Source: Actinomycetes bacterium
Lineage (GTDB): Bacteria > Actinomycetota > Acidimicrobiia > Acidimicrobiales > Ilumatobacteraceae
DNA: 59,140 bases
Assembly (NCBI GenBank): GCA_025359865.1
Contig: JANYDH010000068.1
Span: 1 to 59,140, forward strand
Reading direction: 5' to 3'
Position numbers and translations under genes: made by a program. Below are positions 24,923 to 33,648 of this stretch, in pieces; within the stretch, counting starts at the first letter, position 1, and every line of letters starts with the position of its first letter. The notes under the pieces were generated by a model. The model searched no databases, was not told the DNA's origin, and was given only the letters and a program-made list of their open reading frames with translations.

Positions 24923-27586
24923 GTGCGCTCCAACCGCGCCGACCTGACGGATCTTTTCGACTTTCCCCTCGACGGGTTCCAACTCCAGGCGATCGCTGCG
25001 ATCGATGAGGGACACTCGGTCTTGGTTGCTGCGCCAACCGGCAGTGGTAAGACCGTGGTCGCCGAGTATGCGATCGAGGTGGCAAGGCAAGCGGGCAAGC
25101 GCTCGTTCTACACCGCCCCGATCAAAGCACTGTCGAATCAGAAGTATCACGATCTTGTTGAGCGTTATGGCTCTGACGAGGTCGGACTGCTGACGGGCGA
25201 CAACACGATCAACGGCGACGCAGCGACGGTCGTGATGACCACCGAGGTGCTGCGCAACATGATCTACGCGCGTAGCGCGGCCCTGGACGATCTCGCAGTG
25301 GTGATCCTCGACGAGGTGCACTTCTTGCAAGACACGTATCGTGGCCCGGTCTGGGAAGAGGTGATCATCCACTTGCCACCGGCTGTGCGCCTGGTGTGTC
25401 TCTCGGCAACGGTCAGCAACGCTGGCGAACTCACCCAATGGATATCGACGGTACGTGGACCCACTACCGCCGTCGTCGAAGACCGTCGCCCCGTCCGTCT
25501 GGAGAATCTCTACTACGTCGGCGACAAGACCAACGACCGGATGCATCTCCTGCCGGTGCTCGTGGACGCTCGAGCTAACAACGATGCCTTGCGACTCGAC
25601 AGCGAAGCGCTGCGCGCCGGCAAGGGTCGTAGTCGGGCAGGTGTCCACGGTCGACGCCGCCTGTTCACTCCATCGCGAAGCGAAGTGGTGGAGATGCTCG
25701 ACCGCAACCGGATGCTCCCTGCGATCGTGTTCATCTTCAGTCGCAACCAATGCGATGAAGCCGCCCGCTCCTGCCTCGTTGGAGGAGTGCATCTCACGAC
25801 CAGCGACGAACAGGACCAGATCCGCGAGATTGTCCACGCCCGGCTCGGAGCGATCGAGTCGGCAGATCTCGACGTACTCGGGTATGGCCAATTCGTGCAG
25901 CAGCTTGAGGCTGGAGTCGCTGCTCACCACGCCGGAATGGTGCCCCCGTTCAAAGAGGTGGTCGAGGCCTGCTTTGCCAAGGGTCTGATCAAGGTGGTGT
26001 TCGCCACAGAGACGCTTGCAGTAGGCATCAACATGCCAGCGCGTTGCGTGGTGATTGAGAAGCTCTCGAAGTTCACGGGCGATCACCATGCCTTCCTGAC
26101 ACCGGGGGAGTACACCCAACTCACTGGACGCGCCGGCCGACGGGGCATCGATGAACTCGGCCAGGCGGTGGTGTTGTGGAGTCCGTTCGTGCCATTCGAC
26201 CAGGTAGCCACGCTTGCTGCGAGTCGCTCGTTTCATTTGAACTCCGCATTCAGACCGACATACAACATGGCTGCAAATCTTGTCCGCTCGTACACGAGCG
26301 AACACGCTCATCACTTGCTCAACTTGTCGTTCGCCCAGTATCAAACCGATCGCGAGGTGGTCAAGATCGAGGCGCGGCTTGAGCAACGCCAGGTGTACTT
26401 GCGCGGGCTCATCGAAACCGCTACGTCACCATACGGAGACCTTGACGAATATCGCGGCCTGCTGAAAGGGGTCGAGTCTGCGTCACGGACCGCCACGAGC
26501 GATGGCGACAACCCGATCGAATTGGCGATGATGAAGCTTCGTCCCGGCGATGTGATCTACATCGAAAAGGGCCGCTACGCCGGCCGTGCGGCCGTGCTCG
26601 CGACCGCCTACCGTAAGGGTGGGATCCGGATCACCGTCGTCACCACCGGACGAGAAACGGTGCATCTCACCGAACTCGATTTCGACGACCCACCGAGGTC
26701 ATTGGGCAGCGTCGACATGCCGAGCGAGTTCGTCGCAGGCCGTCATGATCTACAACGCGAGGTCGTCCAACGTCTACAACGGGCCGACATGACACCGTCG
26801 ACCCGGACCGGCCAAACGGGTCGCGCGAGGGCCGACGATCATGCCGGGTTCGGACATCCGGTGGAGGACGATCCCGACCTCGACGAGCGGATGAGCGCTG
26901 CCGTGCAACGCGAACGCGTTTCGCGGGAGATCGCCGAGCTACGCCAACGCGTGCGCGGTCGAAGCCAGACCATCGCTCGGCAGTTCGATCAGGTTCTACA
27001 GATGCTCACCGACCGCGGGTTTGTGTCGGGTTGGCAACTCACGCCGGCTGGTGAGATCCTGGCCCGCACGTTTCACGAGTGCGATCTGCTGATCGTCGAG
27101 TGCGTGCGCCTCGGACTACTGGACGACCTACGTCCAGCCGCGCTGGCCGCCTTGGTATCGGTCTTTGTGTATGAGCACCGCAGTTCCGACCCACCGCCGA
27201 CACCATGGTTCCCTTCGCCGCTAGTACGCAAGCGGTGGCAACGCATACTCGCGGTGAGCGAACAACTCCAAGCTGACGAACACGAGGCTGGCCTCTCCAT
27301 ACATCGCGGGCCAGACCCGACCTTCGTAGCAATCGCGTTCGCGTGGGCCGCAGGCGAGGAGTTTGCCGAGGTCGTCGAACAGGAAGAGCTCTCCGGTGGT
27401 GACTTCGTCCGCACGACCAAGCAACTCATCGACCTGCTCCGCCAACTCGCGATCGTTGCGCCGGAGCGGGAAACGCGCCGTAGTGCGGAGCAAGCGGCAG
27501 CGCAGTTGTTTCGCGGGGTTGTGGCGGCATCCAGCTCCGTCGATGTCGAAGACGACGGGGGTACAGGTGATGATCCGCAAGGGTGA
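24923..27586 (+). CDS. helY: Ski2-like DEAD/DEAH-box RNA helicase (HelY type)
   Basis: An 887-residue superfamily II helicase. FPLDGFQLQAIAAIDEG (Q-motif-like) and Walker A APTGSGKT lie at about 32-58; motif II is VVILDEVHFLQD; motif III LSATVSN; motif VI QLTGRAGRRG. A central rRNA-processing-arch-like insertion and a C-terminal DSHCT-type helical domain follow, as in mycobacterial HelY and eukaryotic Ski2/Mtr4. A role in RNA turnover or rRNA processing is known for relatives, inferred here. GTG 24923 is 14 bp after tatC. The 3' end overlaps the next gene by 17 bp. Confidence 0.9.
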   Translation: MRSNRADLTDLFDFPLDGFQLQAIAAIDEGHSVLVAAPTGSGKTVVAEYAIEVARQAGKRSFYTAPIKALSNQKYHDLVERYGSDEVGLLTGDNTINGDAATVVMTTEVLRNMIYARSAALDDLAVVILDEVHFLQDTYRGPVWEEVIIHLPPAVRLVCLSATVSNAGELTQWISTVRGPTTAVVEDRRPVRLENLYYVGDKTNDRMHLLPVLVDARANNDALRLDSEALRAGKGRSRAGVHGRRRLFTPSRSEVVEMLDRNRMLPAIVFIFSRNQCDEAARSCLVGGVHLTTSDEQDQIREIVHARLGAIESADLDVLGYGQFVQQLEAGVAAHHAGMVPPFKEVVEACFAKGLIKVVFATETLAVGINMPARCVVIEKLSKFTGDHHAFLTPGEYTQLTGRAGRRGIDELGQAVVLWSPFVPFDQVATLAASRSFHLNSAFRPTYNMAANLVRSYTSEHAHHLLNLSFAQYQTDREVVKIEARLEQRQVYLRGLIETATSPYGDLDEYRGLLKGVESASRTATSDGDNPIELAMMKLRPGDVIYIEKGRYAGRAAVLATAYRKGGIRITVVTTGRETVHLTELDFDDPPRSLGSVDMPSEFVAGRHDLQREVVQRLQRADMTPSTRTGQTGRARADDHAGFGHPVEDDPDLDERMSAAVQRERVSREIAELRQRVRGRSQTIARQFDQVLQMLTDRGFVSGWQLTPAGEILARTFHECDLLIVECVRLGLLDDLRPAALAALVSVFVYEHRSSDPPPTPWFPSPLVRKRWQRILAVSEQLQADEHEAGLSIHRGPDPTFVAIAFAWAAGEEFAEVVEQEELSGGDFVRTTKQLIDLLRQLAIVAPERETRRSAEQAAAQLFRGVVAASSSVDVEDDGGTGDDPQG

Positions 27587-28196
27587 AGACTGGGGCCGGA
27601 TCGAGTCCATTCCAGTCGGCGCTGTCGCGGTGCATACCACTGCCGAACTTGGCCGCCTCGTGCAGGGGTCGCGCCGTGAGGGCGCATCGATTCCTCCGGT
27701 CATGCTCCTGGGCGGCGACCTCATGCGCGCGACCGGCGGTACCGGCCAGCGGTCGGTAGACAGCCCGAGAGCCACCGTTTTTCCCGTCGATCTCGTAAGG
27801 GTTCAGTGCGGCGAGCGAATCGGCTGGTTCGCCTCCCACCTTGTTGCCCGTGGTCCGTGGTGGCGAGGATCATGGTGGCGCGGTGAGATCGTTGCGGTGG
27901 TCAATGCGCAGTTCATCGGACGGTGGGATGTCGCCCCACGGAGCCATCCCAATGACGGTCGGATCGAAGTGATCCAGGTAGCGTCGGCGATGCCGGTACG
28001 CGAGCGCCTGCGGGCTCGGCGGCGGCTCAGAACCGGTACGCATGTGCCCCACCCGGCGATCGAAGTACGGTCAATGGCCGCCTCGACCATCTCGCTCGGG
28101 GCACCGCTGCGACTCTGGCTGGACGGACAGGCATGGGGCCGGGCCACGTCCATCACGCTCACCGTTGAGCCTGATGCACTCATCGCGTGCGTGTGA
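27570..28196 (+). CDS. YegS/diacylglycerol-kinase-like C-terminal domain protein, catalytic domain absent
   Basis: A 208-residue protein that matches only the β-sandwich half of lipid/diacylglycerol kinases. It shows the DGRIEVIQVASAMPVRERLRARRRL block, then GTHVPHPAIEVRSM and a run of β-strands at the C-terminus, in the same order as in the YegS C-terminal domain. The first 90 residues do not show the kinase glycine-rich GGDGT motif, so activity as a kinase is unlikely. ATG 27570 lies inside the helY 3' end (17-bp overlap, other frame), which suggests coupling. Function unknown; the family call rests on motif similarity by eye. Confidence 0.65.
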   Translation: MIRKGEDWGRIESIPVGAVAVHTTAELGRLVQGSRREGASIPPVMLLGGDLMRATGGTGQRSVDSPRATVFPVDLVRVQCGERIGWFASHLVARGPWWRGSWWRGEIVAVVNAQFIGRWDVAPRSHPNDGRIEVIQVASAMPVRERLRARRRLRTGTHVPHPAIEVRSMAASTISLGAPLRLWLDGQAWGRATSITLTVEPDALIACV

Positions 28197-28275
28197 TCTG
28201 CGGCCGGGGTTGCCTACGCCGCGACCTACCGACATGATCGTGTCGAGCCGTGCACAGAGGGAAGGACCGATCGCC

Positions 28276-29478
28276 ATGACCATCGATGCCGAATCGCTGA
28301 AGCTGCGGGTGTGTGCCGAAGTCGATCGGCTCGCTGATCGTCTCATCGACGCCAGCCACCAGATTCACGCCCACCCCGAACTCAACTATCACGAGGTGTT
28401 CGCTCACGACCTGCTGACCGGGATACTCGACGACTGCGAACTGCCGCCAGCACGCCATGCCTACGGAGTCGAAACCGCATTCGAAGCCCGGGCGGGTTCA
28501 AGTGGGCCCGACATCGCTGTACTGTGCGAATACGACGCTCTGCCAGGTATCGGGCATGCCTGTGGCCACAACGTGATCGCCACCGCAGGACTGGGCGCCG
28601 GGCTTGCGGCCGCCGCCATCGCCGACGAAGCCGGCGGGCGGATCCGGATCTTGGGCACACCTGCTGAAGAAGGTGGTGGCGGCAAGATCCAGATGGCGCG
28701 TCAAGGAGCGTTCGAGGGACTCTCGGCGGCGATGATGGTGCATCCGGCCGATGCCGATTTGATTCGGATGGACTGCATTGCTGTCCAGGAGTTGTACGTC
28801 GACTACCACGGTCGTGCGGCGCATGCAGCGGCAGCGCCGCATGAAGGGCGCAATGCCCTCGACGCCGCAGTCCTCGGCTACATGAATGTTGCCGCACTTC
28901 GACAACACATCTTGCCCAGCGAGCGAATCCACGGAATCTTCACGAAGGCGGGCGACAAGGCCAACATCGTGCCTGCGGAAACTTCGATGACGTGGATGGT
29001 GCGGTCGCCGAACATAGCCTCGCTGCAACCGCTCAAGCAGCGTGTGGTCGACTGCCTGGAAGCATCGGCCTCAGCTACCGGATGCGGGTGTTCTCACCGC
29101 TGGCAGGGCGTCACCTATGCCGACATGATCGACAACGCTCCGATGGTGCAGTCCTACGTGGCGAACGCAGCACGTCTCGGACGTACTGTGCATGACCCGC
29201 GCTCGATTGGCCGAGCGGTGGTCGGGTCGACCGACATGGGCAACATCAGTTACCTCGTGCCGTCGATCCACCCGATGATCAAGGTGGCCGGTGACGGTGT
29301 GCCGATCCATACGGTCGAGTTCGCCGAGTGGGCTCGCGGCCCGGAGGGCGACCTGGCCGTGCTCGACGGTGCCAAGGCGATGGCGATGACGGTGGTCGAC
29401 CTGTGGGTGTCTGCCAGCCTGCGTGAGTCGGTCACCGCGGCCTTTGCCACCCGACCGGAATCGCAAGAAGTGCTGTAG
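28276..29478 (+). CDS. M20 family metallo-amidohydrolase/peptidase
   Basis: A 400-residue zinc-dependent hydrolase of the M20D (amidohydrolase, AbgB-like) group, which cleaves N-acyl or aminobenzoyl-glutamate type amide bonds. HQIHAHPELNYHE opens the protein; VLCEYDALPGIGHACGHNV contains the metal ligands; GTPAEEGGGGK holds the catalytic Glu pair; MVHPADAD follows. The dimerisation domain includes YHGRAAHAAAAPHEGRNALDA. The substrate cannot be assigned. GAGGGAAGGA upstream of ATG 28276 is a strong ribosome site. Confidence 0.88.
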   Translation: MTIDAESLKLRVCAEVDRLADRLIDASHQIHAHPELNYHEVFAHDLLTGILDDCELPPARHAYGVETAFEARAGSSGPDIAVLCEYDALPGIGHACGHNVIATAGLGAGLAAAAIADEAGGRIRILGTPAEEGGGGKIQMARQGAFEGLSAAMMVHPADADLIRMDCIAVQELYVDYHGRAAHAAAAPHEGRNALDAAVLGYMNVAALRQHILPSERIHGIFTKAGDKANIVPAETSMTWMVRSPNIASLQPLKQRVVDCLEASASATGCGCSHRWQGVTYADMIDNAPMVQSYVANAARLGRTVHDPRSIGRAVVGSTDMGNISYLVPSIHPMIKVAGDGVPIHTVEFAEWARGPEGDLAVLDGAKAMAMTVVDLWVSASLRESVTAAFATRPESQEVL

Positions 29479-29542
29479 TGCCAGGTCAGCTGGCGTCAGG
29501 AATCCCAGGCGAAGGAGTCGTCGTTCCGTAAGCTGTCATGTT

Positions 29543-31138
29543 GTGACGGTCTACGTCCCCGAAGAATTCTCCGCTGGCGAGTCCGACATTCTCCGTCGTT
29601 ACTTCACCAATCTCGACGGTCCGGTGTTTGCCTTGGTCAATCTGCCCGAGGTTGTCAAGGGCGCGCTGTTCGCCCGCTACAGCCGTAGCCCGAAGAGTCT
29701 GCGCCGGTTGTTCCTCGACGAGTTCGTCGGCGATCTCGACATCAGCGGTGACCAAACCGTCGACGCCACGATTGGGCTGGCCCGCGCCGAGGAACTCTAC
29801 GAGAAGGTGTTTTTCGAATACGGCGACGACTCGGTTGCTCAACTCGGCGGCGTCCACCTCGCCTGTGAGCAGTCGTCGAACATTCTCACCAAGGTGCTCG
29901 AGTGGGGGCGGCTGATGAGCTATCTCGAGCAGAGCACTCGGTATGTCGCGTACGACGCTCGGCTGGGTGGCAGGTTCCGCTACTTCCGCGATCCGGCGGT
30001 GTTGTCGAGTCGGTTCGGTACCCGTTACGTAGGCGACATGGACCGCATGTTCGATGCCTACAGCCTGCTGTTGCACAAAGTCACCGAACACGTGCGGGCA
30101 ACGGTTGCCCACGACCCCGGGGATTCTGATTTTGTCTTTCGTCAGGCCACTCGCGCAAAGGCACTCGATGCGGTCCGCGGTGTTCTGCCAGCGGCGTCGT
30201 TGTCCAATCTGGGCATCTATGGCACCGGCCAATCGTTCGAGGCGTTGCTCTTGCGAATGAAGGCGCATCCGCTACCCGAGGCTCGGTACTACGCCGATCT
30301 CATGCTCCACGAGTTGCGTAAGGTGATCCCCAGCTTCCTCCGGCGTGTCGACGTGGCCGACCGGGGTGGTCGGTGGGTGTCGTACATGTCCGCCAACCGT
30401 GACCGCTCGGCCGAACTCGTCGACACCATGTTTGGTGCCACGCCGGTCGACCAGGTCGACGCTGTCCGACTCGTCGATTTCGATCCGGAGGCCGAAGACA
30501 AACTCCTCACCGCGATCTGTTACCCGCTCACCAACCTGCCCGAGCATCAGATCATCGAGCGGGTACGGCAGATGAGCCTGCATGAGCGGCAGTCGCTCCT
30601 GCAGGCGTATATCGGAGATCGTGAGAACCGCCGCCACAAGCCGGGGCGGGCATTCGAACGCGTCGACTACCGCTTCGACGTGTTGTCCGACTACGGCGCG
30701 TTCCGTGACATGCAGCGCCACCGAATGCTCACGGTGGAGTGGCAGTCGCTCACCCCAAATCATGGTTATGTGCGCCCAGAACTCATCGACGAGGCGGGTC
30801 TTGCACATGTTTTCGATGACGCAATGGCGAGGTCGGCGGCGCTGTACGACGCCTTGAAGCACGACTTTCCGCAACAGGCTGCGTATGCGGTGTCGATGGC
30901 GTACCGGCTTCGGTATTCCATGCAGTTCAACGCTCGCGAAGCAATTCACCTACTCGAACTGCGCTCATCCCCTCAAGGGCATCCCGCGTATCGCCGTCTT
31001 GCAATCGAGATGCATCGCCTCATCGGTGAGCAGGCGGGGCACCGTGCAGTGGCCGACGCAATGGTCCACCTCACCACCGAAGTTCCCGAACTCGAGCGAC
31101 TCGAAGCCGAACGACGGGCCGAGTCGCGCCGCGGTTGA
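29543..31138 (+). CDS. thyX: Tandem-domain FAD-dependent thymidylate synthase (ThyX-like)
   Basis: A 531-residue protein, twice the normal ThyX length of about 220-250, with two ThyX-like halves. Residues about 30-270 contain EWGRLMSYLEQSTRYV (from residue 120), which aligns with the RHR...S..Q.S.RY block but lacks the RHR. Residues about 300-520 contain QRHRMLTVEWQSLTPNHGYV with R392-H393-R394 intact, followed by a different serine region. ThyX makes dTMP from dUMP with FAD, NADPH and methylene-THF at sites shared between subunits, so the fusion may be a built-in dimer. GTG 29543 is the best start; the frame upstream has no ribosome site. Confidence 0.85.
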   Translation: MTVYVPEEFSAGESDILRRYFTNLDGPVFALVNLPEVVKGALFARYSRSPKSLRRLFLDEFVGDLDISGDQTVDATIGLARAEELYEKVFFEYGDDSVAQLGGVHLACEQSSNILTKVLEWGRLMSYLEQSTRYVAYDARLGGRFRYFRDPAVLSSRFGTRYVGDMDRMFDAYSLLLHKVTEHVRATVAHDPGDSDFVFRQATRAKALDAVRGVLPAASLSNLGIYGTGQSFEALLLRMKAHPLPEARYYADLMLHELRKVIPSFLRRVDVADRGGRWVSYMSANRDRSAELVDTMFGATPVDQVDAVRLVDFDPEAEDKLLTAICYPLTNLPEHQIIERVRQMSLHERQSLLQAYIGDRENRRHKPGRAFERVDYRFDVLSDYGAFRDMQRHRMLTVEWQSLTPNHGYVRPELIDEAGLAHVFDDAMARSAALYDALKHDFPQQAAYAVSMAYRLRYSMQFNAREAIHLLELRSSPQGHPAYRRLAIEMHRLIGEQAGHRAVADAMVHLTTEVPELERLEAERRAESRRG

Positions 31139-31251
31139 TGGTGCATCAGCCGGCAACGTGACGGCTGTCACAGGCCAGAAGAGTCGGCATCGGCGAGCAC
31201 CCTCGTATCATCCGCGGCCGCGCTCGGCTCTCGAACGAAAGGAATCGACCG

Positions 31252-31770
31252 ATGGCTTCCACAGATGATGAGGAAATGGTAGAGCCCGATGAGGCCGACG
31301 CCGACGAAGAGTTGAACGCGGATGATCTCGAGGGTCCAGGCCTCGACGATGCCGAATTGGTTGAAGGTGATCTCGAAGACGGTGATCTCGAAGAGGTCGA
31401 CGCGTTCGGCGACGACGACGAGGAGTTCGAAGCAGCCGACTCCGACGACGATGACGACGACGATGACGACGATGCGACGAGCGGTCCTGTCCGCAAGTCG
31501 GTCGGGTCGGACGACGACGATGACGACGACGACATGATCGCGCCTGACGATGTCGAAGCTGACCTCGACATGATTCTGAAGGACCGCATGGTGGCGGCCG
31601 AAGACGAAGCCAACGAAGACGATGAAGAGCCCGAGGACCGTAGCGACCCGGGCGATCGTCTGCAGCCCAAGCGGGCCGACGAACAGTTGTGCCCAAGCTG
31701 TTTCCTGCTGGTCCGCCAGATTGCTCCGATCTGCCCTGTCGGCGACGATGAGTGCCCGATGTTCAGGTGA
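31252..31770 (+). CDS. DUF4193-like acidic protein with C-terminal zinc ribbon
   Basis: A 172-residue, extremely acidic protein. Residues 1-105 are mostly Asp and Glu, including a run of ten Asp. Residues about 107-135 carry the LDMILKDRMVAAEDE block typical of actinobacterial DUF4193. The C-terminus has QPKRADEQLCPSCFLLV and CPVGDDECP, a probable four-Cys zinc site. AAAGGA upstream of ATG 31252 is a good ribosome site. The Asp tract is much longer than in typical DUF4193 proteins of about 100 residues. Function unknown. Confidence 0.75.
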   Translation: MASTDDEEMVEPDEADADEELNADDLEGPGLDDAELVEGDLEDGDLEEVDAFGDDDEEFEAADSDDDDDDDDDDATSGPVRKSVGSDDDDDDDDMIAPDDVEADLDMILKDRMVAAEDEANEDDEEPEDRSDPGDRLQPKRADEQLCPSCFLLVRQIAPICPVGDDECPMFR

Positions 31771-32246
31771 ACGTCGTTGGCCCCTTAGCTGGCGTGTGCA
31801 GCGATCTGTCCAAGCAACTTCGCCAACGGCGTCAGGCCGTGGAGAATCGCATCCAACTGGCCCACTGGATCGGCAGAATCGCCGTGCAGCAGGGCCAGAA
31901 GGAACTCATCAAGAGAATCGAGGCTGGTCGACTAGCGAGCGCACCGGCGTCGGACATCAACCACGACGACTCGGCTGCATTGGAGCCGGTCCTCGTGAAG
32001 CCATTCGATACGGTGGCTTCGGAAGCGCCGGCATCGGAAGCATCCGTCGGAACGCCCAACGCCGATCGCATCTCAGGCACGGATCAGCTTCCCATTGCTG
32101 GGTACGAAAGCCTGGCCGCGTTACATGTGGTACAGCGGCTCGCTGGATTGCGACCGGATGAGCTCGAGGCCGTGCGGGCATTCGAACAGGACCACCGCGG
32201 TCGGCGTACGATCCTCGCAAAGATTGATCAACTTCAAGGGGTCTGA
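31767..32246 (+). CDS. Conserved actinobacterial protein, unknown function
   Basis: A protein of 159 residues from GTG 31767 (GTGA overlap with the previous stop). The N-terminal part (about 8-55) is a charged helix rich in Gln and Arg, the middle is an Ala/Ser/Pro linker, and the C-terminal 48 residues (IAGYESLAALHVVQRLAGLRPDELEAVRAFEQDHRGRRTI region) form a small helical module. I have the impression that this module recurs in other actinobacterial hypothetical proteins, but I cannot name the family. It ends 2 bp before the GNAT gene, so the three genes 31252-32716 look like one unit. Confidence 0.7.
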   Translation: MNVVGPLAGVCSDLSKQLRQRRQAVENRIQLAHWIGRIAVQQGQKELIKRIEAGRLASAPASDINHDDSAALEPVLVKPFDTVASEAPASEASVGTPNADRISGTDQLPIAGYESLAALHVVQRLAGLRPDELEAVRAFEQDHRGRRTILAKIDQLQGV

Positions 32247-32248
32247 CG

Positions 32249-32716
32249 ATGTCGTTTCGTGTCCGGCTTGCCCATCCCGACGATGCTGTGGTCTTGGATT
32301 GGCTCGAGACGCAAGCCCGTACCGCCCTTGTCGACGCCCGGGGAGGGCCCCAGCTGCTCGCTGAGCAACCTGCAGTCGGTGACTGGCTACTGGCGTTGCA
32401 GATGAACGGCCGGAGGGTCTGGGTGGCCGAGATCGATCAGGTGGTGGTCGGCTATTTGGAGCTGATGCTGCCGGCGGTCGGCGGGGTCGGCGGGGTCGGC
32501 GGGGTCGGTGTGGTCCGTCAGGTCTACGTCGACCCGGAGGCCCGCGAACTTGGGTTCGGCGACGATCTGCTGGCGTGCGCGATGCAGGCCATCCGTGACG
32601 CTGGTGGAACGACGATCGAGTCGTTCGCATTGCCGGGTGATCGAAACACCAAGAACCTGTTCGAGCGTGCCGCTGTGACGGCCCGCAAGCTGATCGTGTC
32701 CAAGCGGCTCGACTGA
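32249..32716 (+). CDS. GNAT family N-acetyltransferase
   Basis: A 155-residue acetyl-CoA-dependent acetyltransferase. VRLAHPDDAVVLDWL opens the fold; VWVAEIDQVVVGYLELML is the central β-hairpin; VVRQVYVDPEARELGFGDDLLACAMQ matches motif A with a weak acetyl-CoA loop (ELGFGDDL in place of the usual Q/R-x-x-G-x-G/A). The final GDRNTKNLFERAAVTARKL corresponds to motif B. The loop before motif A is expanded by a 9-bp in-frame repeat (GGVGGVGGVG). Substrate unknown. Confidence 0.82.
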   Translation: MSFRVRLAHPDDAVVLDWLETQARTALVDARGGPQLLAEQPAVGDWLLALQMNGRRVWVAEIDQVVVGYLELMLPAVGGVGGVGGVGVVRQVYVDPEARELGFGDDLLACAMQAIRDAGGTTIESFALPGDRNTKNLFERAAVTARKLIVSKRLD

Positions 32717-32740
32717 GTCCGTGCAGCGTTGGTCTTGAGA

Positions 32741-32788
32741 GCGTTTGGTAGGTACAGCCCCCTGCGGGGGGCTGTACCTACCAAACGC
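32741..32788. terminator. Perfect 22-bp inverted repeat, likely bidirectional terminator
   Basis: The left arm 32741-32762 (gcgtttggtaggtacagccccc) pairs without mismatch with 32767-32788 around a TGCG tetraloop. It lies between the convergent GNAT gene (stop 32716) and the crotonase gene (stop 32821), where a two-way terminator is expected. No T-run flanks it, so Rho-independent termination of the classical type is not assured. It could also be a mobile palindrome. Confidence 0.8.
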
Positions 32789-32820
32789 CGTAGCATCGCG
32801 GTGACGGTGGGGGAGACGGG

Positions 32821-33606
32821 CTAGCGCCCCTGCCAGTTCGGGAGGCGCTTTTCGATGAACGCCGTCAGACCCTCTTTGGTGTCTTCGGAGGACATGACCC
32901 CGGCGAACTCCTCGTTCGTCATCCGCTTCAGGGTGTCATCATCTTCACATGCTGCAGCAAGGACGACCTTGCGACTGGCGTACACGGCGAGTGGCGCAGC
33001 AGCGGTGACCTGGTTCGCGAGGGCCACGGCTTCATCGAACGCCTTGCCCGGTTCCACGAGCCGATTCACGAGACCGAGGTCGTACGCCCGTTGGGCCGAC
33101 AACGGCTCACCGGTAAGAATCATCTCCATCGCCGCGGACCTTCCGATTGCGCGGGGCAACCGAAACAGACCCCCGGCACCTGCGATGAGGTTTCGCTTCA
33201 CCTCGGCAAGGCCGAAGGCTGACCTCGTCGTAGCTACGACGAGATCGGCAGCGAGCACGATCTCGCAACCTCCTGCGGTGGCAAGACCGTCGACAGCGAC
33301 GATGACGGGCTTCACTCGGTCACGGTAGGCAAAGCCCGCGAACCCGCCACGCTTGGTCGCCAAGGCGGCAGCGTTGCCGGAGTTGATCGCTTTGAGGTCG
33401 GCGCCAGCACAGAACACCGGACGGTCCTGGCCCTCGGTGTTGGCCCGAATGATGCCAACCCACACGCCGGGGTCGGCTTCGAGTTGGTCGATCGCCGCCT
33501 CAACGCCTGCGGCAACGTCACCATTGACGGCGTTACGCGCCTCGGGACGATTGAGTGTGATGACCCCGATACGACCTTGTACTTCGTACTGCACGATGTC
33601 TGACAT
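32821..33606 (-). CDS. Enoyl-CoA hydratase/isomerase family protein (crotonase)
   Basis: A 261-residue crotonase-fold enzyme. The N-terminal strand IGVITLNRPEARNAV and the oxyanion-hole segment RPVFCAGADLKAI are canonical; a second hole residue lies in VDGLATAGGCEIVLAADLV. The glutamates of GLAEVKRNLIAGAGG sit where the catalytic Glu pair is found, with the second position altered, so the exact reaction (hydratase, isomerase or hydrolase) is uncertain. A role in fatty-acid or related acyl-CoA catabolism is inferred from the fold only. The start at 33606 gives MSDIVQYEVQGR. Confidence 0.88.
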   Translation of the reverse strand: MSDIVQYEVQGRIGVITLNRPEARNAVNGDVAAGVEAAIDQLEADPGVWVGIIRANTEGQDRPVFCAGADLKAINSGNAAALATKRGGFAGFAYRDRVKPVIVAVDGLATAGGCEIVLAADLVVATTRSAFGLAEVKRNLIAGAGGLFRLPRAIGRSAAMEMILTGEPLSAQRAYDLGLVNRLVEPGKAFDEAVALANQVTAAAPLAVYASRKVVLAAACEDDDTLKRMTNEEFAGVMSSEDTKEGLTAFIEKRLPNWQGR

Positions 33607-33648
33607 ATGCCCGATCGTAGGGGCACACTGCAGACGAGGACGAACCCG

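Noticed and set aside
24869-26386. Long minus-strand open frame (about 500 residues) opposite helY
   Set aside because: It lies wholly inside the helicase gene, which has unmistakable motifs. The antisense product has no domain and only reflects high GC codon bias.
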